NCBI GenBank assembly: GCA_038234785.1
Contig: JBBQTC010000001.1
Location: 86,752-150,751 of the forward strand
Direction of reading: 5' to 3'
Source: UBA668 sp038234785
Lineage (GTDB): Bacteria; Actinomycetota; Acidimicrobiia; Acidimicrobiales; Ilumatobacteraceae
Length of the DNA stretch: 64,000 bases
Position 1 is the first letter of the stretch, and each line of letters starts with the position of its first letter. Position numbers and translations under genes: made by a program. Shown here one piece after another: positions 23,838 to 32,001 of this stretch. The notes beneath the pieces are model-generated. The model worked only from the letters and a program-made list of their open reading frames with translations. It was not told the origin of the DNA and made no database searches.

Positions 23838-25691
23838 ATGTTCCAATCGCTCAAGCGGCTCGTGATCGGCCGTCCCATCGCCACCGCCGACGAAGGTCAC
23901 CAGCGGCTCAGCAAGAAGATCGCACTCCCCGTCTTCGCCAGCGACGCCATCTCCTCTACGGCCTACGCCACGGACGAAATCCTCGTCGTGCTCCTCGGTG
24001 GAGCCGGAATCGGCTACGCGGCGTTCACCAAACTCATCCCGCTGTCGATCGTGGTCGCGGTGCTGTTGGTCATCGTCATCACCAGCTACCGCCAGACGAT
24101 CCACGCCTACCCCAGCGGTGGCGGCAGTTACATCGTGAGCAAGGAGAACCTCGGCGCGATCCCGTCGCTCATCGCCGGTTCATCGCTCCTCGTCGACTAC
24201 ATCCTCACGGTCGCCGTGTCCGTGGCCGGTGGCGTGCTCGCCATCCGATCCGCGTTCGGGTTCAGCACGCAGTGGACGGTGCCGATCTGCCTGGCGTGCG
24301 TGTTGCTCATGACGCTCGCCAACCTGCGCGGACTGAAGGAGTCCGGGGCGCTCTTCGCTCCTCCCACGTACATCTACGTCGTCTCGCTGATCGCCCTCAT
24401 CGTCGTCGGACTCGTGCGGGTGTTCATCCTCAAGAACATCGACCCGATCGATCCGGCCAAGGTCAGCAAAGAGGCGGTCGAGCTCTCCAAGGGCACCAAG
24501 TCGCTCGGGTTGATGATGTTGCTGCGCGCGTTCTCGTCGGGCGCTGTTGCGCTCTCCGGCGTCGAAGCCGTGTCCAACGGAGTCCCGGCGTTCAAGAAGC
24601 CCGAGGCGAAGAACGCGGCCGCGACCATCGTCGTCATGGGCACGATCCTCGGCACGTGCTTCCTCGGGATCTCTGTGCTCGCCTCGCACCTCAAGCCCAT
24701 CCGCGGCGATGCCGATCCGACGGGCATCGCGCTCATGGCCCAGCAGGTGTACGGCGGCAAGGGCCTGCTGTTCTGGATCATGCAGATCTCGACGTTCGCG
24801 ATCCTGATCCTCGCGGCCAACACCGCCTACGCCGACTTCCCGCGCCTGTCGAGCATCGTGGCCAAAGACGGATACCTGCCCCACCAGTTCGCGAACCGCG
24901 GCGACCGACTCGTGTACTCCAACGGCGTCATCTTCCTCGCCGCCGTGGCGAGCGTGCTGATCATCATCTTCAAGGGCCAGATCTCGTCGCTGATCCCGCT
25001 GTACGCGTTCGGCGTGTTCACCGGGTTCACCCTGAGCCAGTCCGGAATGGTGGTGCACCACCGCAGGCTCAAGGAACCACGATGGCGTCTCAGCCTCACC
25101 ATCAACGCCATCGGCGCCTTCACGACCGGCCTGATCGCGCTGATCGTGGTGGTCTCCAAGTTCACCGAGGGCGCCTGGATCCCTGCGGCTCTGATTCCGA
25201 TCATGGTGCTCGGCTTCTACACGATCGGCAAGCACTACCACCACGTGCGCGACTCGCTCGCGGTGCCACCCGGGTACAAGGCGAAGCGGCACACCCACTA
25301 TGTGGTCGTGCTCGTCGGCAAGGTCAACCGCGGGGTGCTCGACGCGATCGCCTATGCGCGGAGCCTGTCGCCCGAGCGCATCATCGCCCTGTCGGTCGTG
25401 CAGGATCCCGACGAGGAACGCCGGCTGCACGAGCAGTGGGACGAGTACGACATCGCGATCGAGCTCCACACGGTCTCGTCGCAGTACCGGGAGCTCACCC
25501 GACCCGTGTTCCAGTTCCTCGACGAGATCGACCAGGAACGCGACGACGACATCATCACGGTCGTGATCCCCGAGTCGGTCACCAAGGTGAGCAGCCAGTG
25601 GCTGCACAACCAATCAGCGCTCGCGCTCAAGGCGAGGTTGCTCTACCGCCCGCACACGGTGGTGGTCTCGGTTCCCGTGCACGTCGACTGA
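23838..25691 (+). CDS. APC-superfamily permease with cytoplasmic C-terminal domain
   Basis: 617 aa. Residues ~30-470 hold about twelve transmembrane helices of the APC/amino-acid-transporter type (FASDAISSTAYATDEILVVL at the front, YPSGGGSYIVSKENLG as the substrate-loop signature of the family). The last ~150 residues are soluble and look like a universal-stress-protein-like domain (YVVVLVGKVNRGVLDAIAYARSL, then VVQDPDEE). Neighbouring trkA genes and the mycobacterial homologue Rv2690c suggest a role in potassium or amino-acid uptake; KUP-like proteins share this fold, so K+ is possible. TAGGCT (23821-23826) is 11 nt before ATG 23838. Confidence 0.85.
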   Translation: MFQSLKRLVIGRPIATADEGHQRLSKKIALPVFASDAISSTAYATDEILVVLLGGAGIGYAAFTKLIPLSIVVAVLLVIVITSYRQTIHAYPSGGGSYIVSKENLGAIPSLIAGSSLLVDYILTVAVSVAGGVLAIRSAFGFSTQWTVPICLACVLLMTLANLRGLKESGALFAPPTYIYVVSLIALIVVGLVRVFILKNIDPIDPAKVSKEAVELSKGTKSLGLMMLLRAFSSGAVALSGVEAVSNGVPAFKKPEAKNAAATIVVMGTILGTCFLGISVLASHLKPIRGDADPTGIALMAQQVYGGKGLLFWIMQISTFAILILAANTAYADFPRLSSIVAKDGYLPHQFANRGDRLVYSNGVIFLAAVASVLIIIFKGQISSLIPLYAFGVFTGFTLSQSGMVVHHRRLKEPRWRLSLTINAIGAFTTGLIALIVVVSKFTEGAWIPAALIPIMVLGFYTIGKHYHHVRDSLAVPPGYKAKRHTHYVVVLVGKVNRGVLDAIAYARSLSPERIIALSVVQDPDEERRLHEQWDEYDIAIELHTVSSQYRELTRPVFQFLDEIDQERDDDIITVVIPESVTKVSSQWLHNQSALALKARLLYRPHTVVVSVPVHVD

Positions 25692-25754
25692 CGCACCGAA
25701 TCAAATCCAGACCAGGCCACGACACTCCGGGTCCTGCAGGCATACCCTTCCACC

Positions 25755-26648
25755 ATGCGAGTGATCATCTCCGGCGCCAGCGGGCTCATCGGCAGTGCGC
25801 TGACCACCGAGCTCTCCGAGCACGGACACGAGGTGGTGGCGCTCGTTCGGCGGCCAACAAGCGGCCCGAACGAGATCCGATGGGACCCTGCCGCCGGTGA
25901 GCTGTCCGCCGAATCCCTGGCCGGGGCCGATGCGGTCGTCCATCTCGCCGGCGCGGGCATCGGCGATCACCGTTGGACCGACGAGTACAAGCAGGAGATC
26001 CTCGACAGCAGGGTCGCGTCGACCACGCTGCTCGCAGAGCGGATCGCCGACTGCTCGCAACGTCCACCCGTGCTGTTGAGCGGCTCGGCGATCGGGATCT
26101 ACGGGGCCAGCGACGGACGCGAGCTCGACGAGACCTCACCGATCGGGGAGGGCTTCCTGGTCGACGTCTGCCGGCAGTGGGAGGCCTCCGCGGCCCCAGC
26201 TGCCGCCGCCGGCACTCGGGTCGCCTTCCTTCGGACCGGCATCGTCCTCACCGGCCGTGGTGGAGCGTTGAAGAAGATGCTCCCGTTGTTCAAGCTCGGG
26301 CTCGGCGGCAAGTTCGGCAAGGGCACCCAATGGCAGAGCTGGATCGCACTCGCCGACGAGGTCGGGGCGATCGAACACCTGCTGTCGCGCGACGTGAGCG
26401 GACCGGTGAACCTCACCGCGCCGACGCCGGTCACCGGTGCAGAGTTCGCGACCACGTTGGGGCACGTGCTGCACCGGCCCTCGCTGCTTCCGGTGCCGTC
26501 ATTCGGCCCCAAGCTGCTGCTGGGCGCAGAGCTCGCCGACGCGCTGTTGTTCACCGGGCAGAAGGTGCTCCCCCGCGTGCTGCAGGCTTCGGGTTACACG
26601 TTCCGCCACGACACGCTGACGTCTGCGCTCACCGCCGCGGTCGCCTGA
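25755..26648 (+). CDS. TIGR01777-family SDR epimerase (YfcH-like)
   Basis: 297 aa. N-terminal Rossmann motif VIISGASGLIGSALTTEL, then VVHLAGAGIGDHRWTDEYKQEI and SRVASTTLLAERI, LLSGSAIGIYG, LRTGIVLTGRGGALKKMLPLFKLGLGGKFGKGTQWQSWI, a signature run for TIGR01777, and a C-terminal DUF1731-like tail (LPRVLQASGYTFRHDTLTSAL). The usual Tyr of the YxxxK motif is missing in this family. Function is not established; it is often near cell-division or envelope genes. TACCCT (25743-25748) lies 6 nt before ATG 25755, so probably leaderless. Confidence 0.9.
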   Translation: MRVIISGASGLIGSALTTELSEHGHEVVALVRRPTSGPNEIRWDPAAGELSAESLAGADAVVHLAGAGIGDHRWTDEYKQEILDSRVASTTLLAERIADCSQRPPVLLSGSAIGIYGASDGRELDETSPIGEGFLVDVCRQWEASAAPAAAAGTRVAFLRTGIVLTGRGGALKKMLPLFKLGLGGKFGKGTQWQSWIALADEVGAIEHLLSRDVSGPVNLTAPTPVTGAEFATTLGHVLHRPSLLPVPSFGPKLLLGAELADALLFTGQKVLPRVLQASGYTFRHDTLTSALTAAVA

Positions 26649-26649
26649 C

Positions 26650-27117
26650 TCACTGGTCGGCGGTGTCGAGCTGGGGCCACCGGGTGAGCGCATCCTCGAG
26701 ATCGAGTCGTCGGGTGCCGATCGAACCGTCCCACTCCGAACGCGGTGTCGCCCACATGATCTCGAACTCGATGCCGTCGGGGTCCTTCGCGTAGAGGCTC
26801 TTGCTCACGCCGTGGTCACTCTCCCCCACGAGCGCACCCGCCTCGAGCAACCGGACGCGGAGCGCGGCGAGATCCTCGATGGTGTGCACCTGCCAGGCGA
26901 GGTGATAGAGCCCCACGGTCTGCTGGCCGGCGGGGCGATCGCCCACGCTGAACAGGCCAAGATCGTGGTCGTTGTCGGACCCGTCGGCCCGGAGGAAGAA
27001 TGCCTGGTCGCCGATGCTTGCTCCCACGGTGAACCCGAGCACGTCGGTGTAGAACGCCGCCGACGCCTTCGCGTCACGCACGTAGAGCACTGCATGGTTG
27101 AGCCGCTTGATGGTCAT
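26650..27117 (-). CDS. VOC-family (glyoxalase/dioxygenase fold) protein
   Basis: 155 aa. Two beta-alpha-beta-beta-beta modules: RLNHAVLYVRDAKASAAFYTDVLGFTVG and LYHLAWQVHTIEDLAALRVRLLEAG, ending in SKSLYAKDPDGIEFEIMW. His in LNHAVLYV, His in LYHLAWQV and the Glu of FEIMW are the usual metal ligands, so it is probably an active metalloenzyme of the extradiol dioxygenase/glyoxalase type. Substrate unknown. ATG 27117 is preceded by CAGGAGGAAG. Its stop lies 1 nt from the stop of the epimerase gene on the other strand. Confidence 0.9.
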   Translation of the reverse strand: MTIKRLNHAVLYVRDAKASAAFYTDVLGFTVGASIGDQAFFLRADGSDNDHDLGLFSVGDRPAGQQTVGLYHLAWQVHTIEDLAALRVRLLEAGALVGESDHGVSKSLYAKDPDGIEFEIMWATPRSEWDGSIGTRRLDLEDALTRWPQLDTADQ

Positions 27118-27160
27118 TGCTTCCTCCTGGCCGGCAGGCCGCTTGGTCGAGCCGGTCGGC

Positions 27161-27724
27161 TCAGACCTTCAGTGCTTCGATCTCGAGCACGATCTTCACA
27201 CGGTCGCCGACCACGAATCCACCGGTCTCGAGTGCAACGTTCCACTCCAGCCCGAAGTCCTTGCGGCTGATCTCGGTCTCTGCAGTGAAGCCCGCCTTGG
27301 TGTTGTTCCACGGGTCGACGGCAACGCCGTCGAAGTCGAGCGCGAAGTCGACGGACTTGGTGACGCCCTTGATGGTGAGATCGCCGTGCAGCACGAACGA
27401 GCCGCCCTTGGTCTCGATGCCCGTGCTCACCAGGGTCCAGGTGGGGAACTGCTCGACATCGAAGAAGTCGGTTCCCTTGAGGTGGCCGTCGCGACCCTCG
27501 TCGCGAGTGTCGATGGACGCCGCCTGGACGGTGGCCTCGAGCGTCGAGTCGAGCGGGTTCTCCGCAACGGTGATCGTGCCGGAGAAGTCGGCGAACTGGC
27601 CGCGAACCTTGGCGACCATGAGGTGGCGGGCGGTGAAGCCGATGGTCGAGTGACCGACATCGACGGTCCAGATGCCGGGCGTGAGTGCGCCGAGGACGCT
27701 GGTGGATTCGAGTGCGCTGGACAT
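27161..27724 (-). CDS. YceI-family lipid-binding protein
   Basis: 187 aa, normal for YceI. TPGIWTVDVGHSTIGFTARHLMVAKVRGQFADFSGTI opens the eight-stranded barrel; SIDTRDEGRDGHLKGTDFFDVEQFPTW and LHGDLTIKGVTKSVDFALDFDG are the family blocks. Members bind polyisoprenoid or fatty-acyl chains. No signal peptide is visible, so this one is cytoplasmic, as most actinobacterial YceI proteins are. ATG 27724 follows AAGGAGC. It is divergent from a MarR regulator gene, a common pairing that suggests control by that regulator. Confidence 0.92.
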   Translation of the reverse strand: MSSALESTSVLGALTPGIWTVDVGHSTIGFTARHLMVAKVRGQFADFSGTITVAENPLDSTLEATVQAASIDTRDEGRDGHLKGTDFFDVEQFPTWTLVSTGIETKGGSFVLHGDLTIKGVTKSVDFALDFDGVAVDPWNNTKAGFTAETEISRKDFGLEWNVALETGGFVVGDRVKIVLEIEALKV

Positions 27725-27839
27725 GACGGGATGCTCCTTGGGGTGGAAATGGAATTCCTTGCGTGTGCAATGAACCATATCGGGAATCTTTCGCTTCGCA
27801 ACTATTTCTTCGCGCAACTCAATGGCTAGCCTTGGATGC
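27725..27839. promoter_or_regulatory. YceI/MarR divergent control region
   Basis: This 115-nt spacer is less GC-rich than its surroundings. It holds the dyad TTGCGTGTGCAA (27759-27770), a pair of related direct repeats CTTCGCAACT (27794-27803) and CTTCGCGCAACT (27808-27819), and the -10 box TAGCCT (27827-27832) 7 nt before ATG 27840 of the MarR gene. The dyad is a candidate MarR operator. The -10 box rules out the in-frame ATG at 27822 as start. Confidence 0.5.
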
Positions 27840-28307
27840 ATGGAACCGAGATGGCTCACCGACGACGAACAGCAGTCGTGGCGCAACTACGTCCTGACCG
27901 CGCACGATCTTGCGACCGCGTTGGAAGCCGACCTCGCTCCCCACGGTGTGACGATGGGCGACTACGAGGTGCTCGTGTGGCTGTCCGAGGCGGAGGAGAA
28001 CCGCATGCGCATGTGCGATCTGGCCGGCGCTCTCCAGCTCTCGCCGAGCGGGCTCACCCGTCGGCTCGATGGCATGGTCAAGCAGGGCTGGGTCGAACGA
28101 GCATCGTGCGCCAGTGATCGGCGCGTGATGTGGGCGCACCTCACCCCCGTCGGGCGGGCGAAGATGGAAGCGGCGGCACCCGCTCACGTGGAGAGCGTTC
28201 GCCGACACGTGCTCGAACCACTCGGGGCAGACGGGTTCGATCAGTTCGGCACACTCTTCGGCCGCATCCGCGAGCACCTGCAGCACCTCGAGCTCACCCG
28301 CCCATGA
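27840..28307 (+). CDS. MarR-family transcriptional regulator
   Basis: 155 aa. Winged-helix MarR protein: MGDYEVLVWLSEAEENRMRMCDLAGALQLSPSGLTRRLDGMVKQGWVERASCASDRRVMWAHLTPVGR covers the recognition helix and the wing with the family's DRR motif. N- and C-terminal helices form the dimer. ATG 27840 is chosen because TAGCCT ends 7 nt upstream; an ATG six codons earlier lies before that box. Likely autoregulated and controlling the divergent yceI-like gene. Its stop overlaps the argJ start (ATGA), an unexpected coupling to arginine synthesis. Confidence 0.9.
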   Translation: MEPRWLTDDEQQSWRNYVLTAHDLATALEADLAPHGVTMGDYEVLVWLSEAEENRMRMCDLAGALQLSPSGLTRRLDGMVKQGWVERASCASDRRVMWAHLTPVGRAKMEAAAPAHVESVRRHVLEPLGADGFDQFGTLFGRIREHLQHLELTRP

Positions 28308-29461
28308 GCCTCGAGCTGCCCCAGGGATTCCACGCCTACGTCACAAACGTCGGCGTGAAGGACGACACCGACGACTTCACCCTCGTCGCCTCCGACCTGG
28401 CGTGCGTCGCGGCGGGAGTCTTCACGAAGAGCTCGTTCGCCGGCCCGAGCGTCGTGGTGAGCAGACGCAACGTCGCCGATGGCTCGGCACGCGCAATGGT
28501 GGTGATCTCCAAGAACGCGAACGTCGCGACCGGCGCTCAGGGAATGGCCGACGCCGAGGAAGTCGTCATCGGAGTTGCGCGCGCCATCGGGTGCAGCCCC
28601 GACGAGGTCGTCATCGCCTCGACCGGTGTCATCGGCCGCACCTATCCGATCGACCGCATCCGTGACGGCATGGCCCGCATCCCCACACCGCTGCCGTCGT
28701 CCGACGCCGAGGCCGTGGCCCGAGGAATCATGACCACCGACACGGTGCCGAAGACGGCCATCGCCACGGCTGGCAACGCGACCGTCGTCGGCGTCGCCAA
28801 GGGCGTCGGCATGATCGAGCCCGACATGGCCACGATGATCGCGATGGTGTTCACCGACGCCGAGATCGACCTCGGGGCGCTCGACGCGATCTTCCGTTCG
28901 GTGATCGACCGCACGTTCAATTGCGTGTCCGTCGACACCGACACGTCGACGAGCGACACCGCCGTGATCCTCGCCAACGGAGCACGTGGGCCGGTCGACG
29001 CCATCGCCTTCGAAGCTGCGCTGTATTCGGTGTGCGAATCGCTGACCAAGCAGATCGCCCGCGACGGCGAGGGCGCCACCACGCTGATCCAGGTCGACGT
29101 CGACGGTGCCAGTACCGCCGAGCAGGCCATGCGAGTGGCGAAGGCCATCGTCAACTCCCCGTTGGTGAAGACCGCGGTGCACGGCGCCGACCCCAACTGG
29201 GGTCGGGTCGCAATGGCGGTCGGGAAGAGCACGTCCGAGACCGAGGTCGACCAGTCCAAGGTGGTCATCCGCTTCGGCGATCAAGAGGTCTACCCGGCTG
29301 CGCTGGGAACGCAGGAACTCGCCGCACTCGCCACCTACATGAAGGGTGACGAGGTGCGCATCCACGTCGCTCTGGGGACGGGCGGCACCGCGTCGGCGAC
29401 CGTGTGGGGCTGCGACCTGACCGATGGCTACGTGCGCATCAACGCCGACTACACCACCTGA
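28304..29461 (+). CDS. argJ: Bifunctional ornithine acetyltransferase/N-acetylglutamate synthase
   Basis: 385 aa. ArgJ family: TGVFTKSSFAGPSV-type N-terminus (here AAGVFTKSSFAGPSV), STGVIGRTYP, and the self-cleavage site EPDMATMIAM with nucleophile Thr177, which would split the precursor into alpha and beta chains. The C-terminal chain has DTDTSTSDTAVILANG, DGEGATTLIQV and HGADPNWGRVA, all family blocks. It transfers acetyl from N-acetylornithine to glutamate in arginine synthesis. No other arg gene is nearby, unlike the usual argCJBDFR cluster. ATG 28304 overlaps the MarR stop. Confidence 0.93.
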   Translation: MSLELPQGFHAYVTNVGVKDDTDDFTLVASDLACVAAGVFTKSSFAGPSVVVSRRNVADGSARAMVVISKNANVATGAQGMADAEEVVIGVARAIGCSPDEVVIASTGVIGRTYPIDRIRDGMARIPTPLPSSDAEAVARGIMTTDTVPKTAIATAGNATVVGVAKGVGMIEPDMATMIAMVFTDAEIDLGALDAIFRSVIDRTFNCVSVDTDTSTSDTAVILANGARGPVDAIAFEAALYSVCESLTKQIARDGEGATTLIQVDVDGASTAEQAMRVAKAIVNSPLVKTAVHGADPNWGRVAMAVGKSTSETEVDQSKVVIRFGDQEVYPAALGTQELAALATYMKGDEVRIHVALGTGGTASATVWGCDLTDGYVRINADYTT

Positions 29462-29489
29462 TCGTGCAACCGCGGTGCGAGTCGTCAGC

Positions 29490-30266
29490 TCACTTCGGTG
29501 GCATCCGGATGCCGCCGTCGACGCGGATGGTCTCGGCGTTCATGTAGCTGTTGCAGATGCACTCGACGACCATCGAGGCGAGTTCGCTCTGGAAGCCGAG
29601 ACGCTGCGGGAAGAGCACACCCTTCTGCAAGTTCGACTTGAACGCCTCGCTGGCGTCGCCTTCGCCGTAGATCGGCGTGTCGATGAGACCGGGAGCGACC
29701 GTGTTGACACGGATGCCCACGGCAGCGAGATCGCGGGCGATCGGAAGGGTCATACCGACCACGCCGCCCTTCGACGCCGAGTACGACGCCTGGCCGATCT
29801 GTCCGTCGAACGCGGCCACCGATGCGATGTTGACGATCGCGCCACGCTCGCCGTACTCGAGCGGCTCGGTGGTGCTCATCGCGGTCGCCGCGATGCGGAT
29901 GCAGTCGAAGCTGCCGATGAGGTTGATGGCGATGACCTTCTTGAACGCGTCGAGGTTCGCCGCGGAGTCGTAGCTGCCGTCCTTGCCGACCGTGCGCTGT
30001 GCCCAGCCGATGCCGGCCGAGTTCACCAGCACGCGCAGCGGACCCATGCTTTTTGCCATCTCGACGGCGTTGATGATGTCGTCGGTCTTGGTCACATCGA
30101 CCTTGCAGAAGGCCCCGCCGATCTCGTTCGCGAGCTCGTTGCCCTTGTCCTCCTGCAGGTCGGCCACCACGACCTTGGCGCCCTTCGACGCGAGAAGACG
30201 TGCGGCTGCGGCCCCGATACCCGAGGCGCCGCCGGTGACGATTGCGCTGACTCCATTGATGTCCAT
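29490..30266 (-). CDS. SDR-family dehydrogenase (HSD17B10/3-hydroxyacyl-CoA-like)
   Basis: 258 aa. TGGASGIGAAAARLL cofactor loop, ADLQEDKGNELANEIGG with Asp favouring NAD(H), NSAGIGWAQRT, catalytic Ser in NIASVAAFDGQ and YSASK. The pattern VAAFDGQIGQASYSASKGGVVGMTLPIARDLA is that of 3-hydroxyacyl-CoA / type 10 17-beta-hydroxysteroid dehydrogenases. A role in fatty-acid or steroid breakdown fits the CoA-transferase gene opposite. TATCGT (reverse of 30275-30280) is 8 nt before the ATG, so the message is probably leaderless. Confidence 0.9.
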   Translation of the reverse strand: MDINGVSAIVTGGASGIGAAAARLLASKGAKVVVADLQEDKGNELANEIGGAFCKVDVTKTDDIINAVEMAKSMGPLRVLVNSAGIGWAQRTVGKDGSYDSAANLDAFKKVIAINLIGSFDCIRIAATAMSTTEPLEYGERGAIVNIASVAAFDGQIGQASYSASKGGVVGMTLPIARDLAAVGIRVNTVAPGLIDTPIYGEGDASEAFKSNLQKGVLFPQRLGFQSELASMVVECICNSYMNAETIRVDGGIRMPPK

Positions 30267-30331
30267 GGGGGTCGACGATAGGCGGACGCGGGACGGCAGC
30301 ACCAAGTGGACGGCCGACTACGGTGCCGGGC

Positions 30332-31543
30332 ATGCCTGGACCGCTCGAAGGCTTCACGGTGATCGAGACCTGCCAGATGGTGGCGGGTCCGATGGCCGCG
30401 ATGCTGTGCGCCGACCTCGGTGCAGAAGTGGTGAAGGTCGAGCAACCCAACGGCGGCGACCGGATGCGGCTGCTGGGCCACCGAGTCGGGAGCATCGGCG
30501 CGTTGTGGGCCAACGTGAACCGGGGCAAGCGGAGCGCGGTGTTCGACCTTCAGCACCCCGAGGGTCGGGCGTTGCTGCGTCAACTGGTCGCCACCGCCGA
30601 CGTGTTCGTGCAGAACTTCCGACCGGGCGTCGCCGCCCGGCTCGGCATCGACGAAGCATCGCTGCGAGCGGTGAACGCCGAACTCGTCTACGTCTCGATC
30701 AGCGGTTTCGGCGACAGCGGCCCCTACATCGACCAGAAGAGCTACGACTACGTCATCCAGGCGCTGTCGGGCATGGCTGCGTTGCAGGCGGGCAGCAGCG
30801 GCGAGCCTGCCCTCATCCGCAACATCGTGGTCGACAAGGTGACCGCACTCACCGCCACCCAGGCGATCCTCGCCGCCCTGCTGGCCCGGGCACGCGGCGC
30901 GGGAGGGCAGCACATCCGCCTGTCGATGATCGACACCGCGCTCGCATTTCTGTGGCCCGACGGCATGATGCAGCACTCGCTGCTCGCCGACGACGGCCGG
31001 GTGACGCCGGGCCCCCACATGGCTGACGGCTATCTCGTGCGACGCACGGCCGACTCGTTCCTCGCCCTGTTGGCGGTGTCGAACTCGCAGTTCCCTGGCC
31101 TCTGTGCGGCCCTGGGCACCCCGGAGTGGTTGACGGATCCGCGTTTCGCGACGCTCGCCGATCGCGAGGCCAACGCCGGGGTGCTCAGCGAACTGATCGG
31201 CGTCGAAGTGGCGAAGCATCCTGGGCGAACGCTCGTCGACGCGCTCCACCGCGAGGACGTTCCGTGCGCACTCGTCAACCCCGTCGGCGAGGTGCATCTC
31301 GACCCGCAGGTGATGCACAACGGAGTCCTCGTCGAACACGAGCGGCCGTGGCTCGGTCCGGTTCGCGAGCCCATGCCGCCGGCGCGTTTCTCGGCGACTC
31401 CGACCGCGCTCGGGCGCCACGCACCGAAGCTCGACGAGCACACCGACGAGCTACTGGCCGAACTTGGCCACGGCTCCGAGGAGGTCGCCCGGCTGCGGGC
31501 GTCGGGCGTGGTGGGCGCTCAGACGTCGAAGAGCCGCTCCTGA
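30332..31543 (+). CDS. Family III CoA-transferase (CaiB/BaiF)
   Basis: 403 aa. GPLEGFTVIETCQMVAGPMAAMLCADLGAEVVKVEQPNGGDRMR, WANVNRGKRSAVFDLQHPEGRALLRQLVATADVFVQNFRPG and SGFGDSGPY are classical CaiB/BaiF blocks; the catalytic Asp is expected in SYDYVIQALSGM. It moves CoA between acyl groups such as carnitine, bile-acid, oxalate or 2-methyl-branched acyls; the donor here is unknown. ATG 30332 was preferred to GTG 30323 because TACGGT (30319-30324) stands 7 nt before it. The last 25 nt overlap the 3' end of the RNase HI gene on the other strand. Confidence 0.9.
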   Translation: MPGPLEGFTVIETCQMVAGPMAAMLCADLGAEVVKVEQPNGGDRMRLLGHRVGSIGALWANVNRGKRSAVFDLQHPEGRALLRQLVATADVFVQNFRPGVAARLGIDEASLRAVNAELVYVSISGFGDSGPYIDQKSYDYVIQALSGMAALQAGSSGEPALIRNIVVDKVTALTATQAILAALLARARGAGGQHIRLSMIDTALAFLWPDGMMQHSLLADDGRVTPGPHMADGYLVRRTADSFLALLAVSNSQFPGLCAALGTPEWLTDPRFATLADREANAGVLSELIGVEVAKHPGRTLVDALHREDVPCALVNPVGEVHLDPQVMHNGVLVEHERPWLGPVREPMPPARFSATPTALGRHAPKLDEHTDELLAELGHGSEEVARLRASGVVGAQTSKSRS

Positions 31544-32001
31544 CTCGGCGGATGCATCGGCGTCTCGTCGCGGTCCGCAGCGAACGGTCCCTGCGCGGCC
31601 AACACTGCCAGCCGATCGACGATGTCGTTCATCACGTTGCCCGAGTGACCCTTCACCCACCGGAACTGCGGCTGGCGTTCGAGGACGAGCGCGACCAACG
31701 GCTTCCAGAGGTCGAGGTTGGCGACCGGTTCCTTCTTCGAGTTGCGCCACCCGTTTCGCTGCCATTTCACGTACCAGCGATCGCGAAAGCAGTTGACGAC
31801 GTAGGTCGAGTCGCTGACGATCGTCAGTTCGCCCTCGTTCGCCCGCAGCGCTTCCAGCACCGCGGTGACCTCCATCCGCTGGTTGGTGGTGTGCGGCGCT
31901 CCCCCGCTGCCCGACACCGCGCCGTCGGGGGCGATGGCCCACGCCCACCCACCCGGCCCCGGGTTGCCCTGGCACGCACCATCGGTGAAGATCTCGATCA
32001 C
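31519..32001 (-). CDS. rnhA: Ribonuclease HI
   Basis: 160 aa. Catalytic carboxylates are all present: D7 in FTDGACQGNPGPGGW, E44 in NQRMEVTA, D64 in VSDSTYV and D129 in NDIVDRLA, with the handle-region residues KWQRNGWRNSKKEPV and VKGHSGN. It removes RNA from RNA-DNA hybrids. GTG 32001 overlaps the TGA of the acyltransferase gene upstream (GTGA), so its translation appears coupled to a membrane enzyme with which it shares no pathway. The 3' end overlaps the CoA-transferase gene tail to tail. Confidence 0.95.
   Translation of the reverse strand: MIEIFTDGACQGNPGPGGWAWAIAPDGAVSGSGGAPHTTNQRMEVTAVLEALRANEGELTIVSDSTYVVNCFRDRWYVKWQRNGWRNSKKEPVANLDLWKPLVALVLERQPQFRWVKGHSGNVMNDIVDRLAVLAAQGPFAADRDETPMHPPSQERLFDV

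Noticed and set aside
31519..31543. Overlap of the CoA-transferase and RNase HI genes as an annotation error
   Set aside because: Both C-termini read normally and the genes are convergent; a 25-nt tail-to-tail overlap is ordinary in this dense window.
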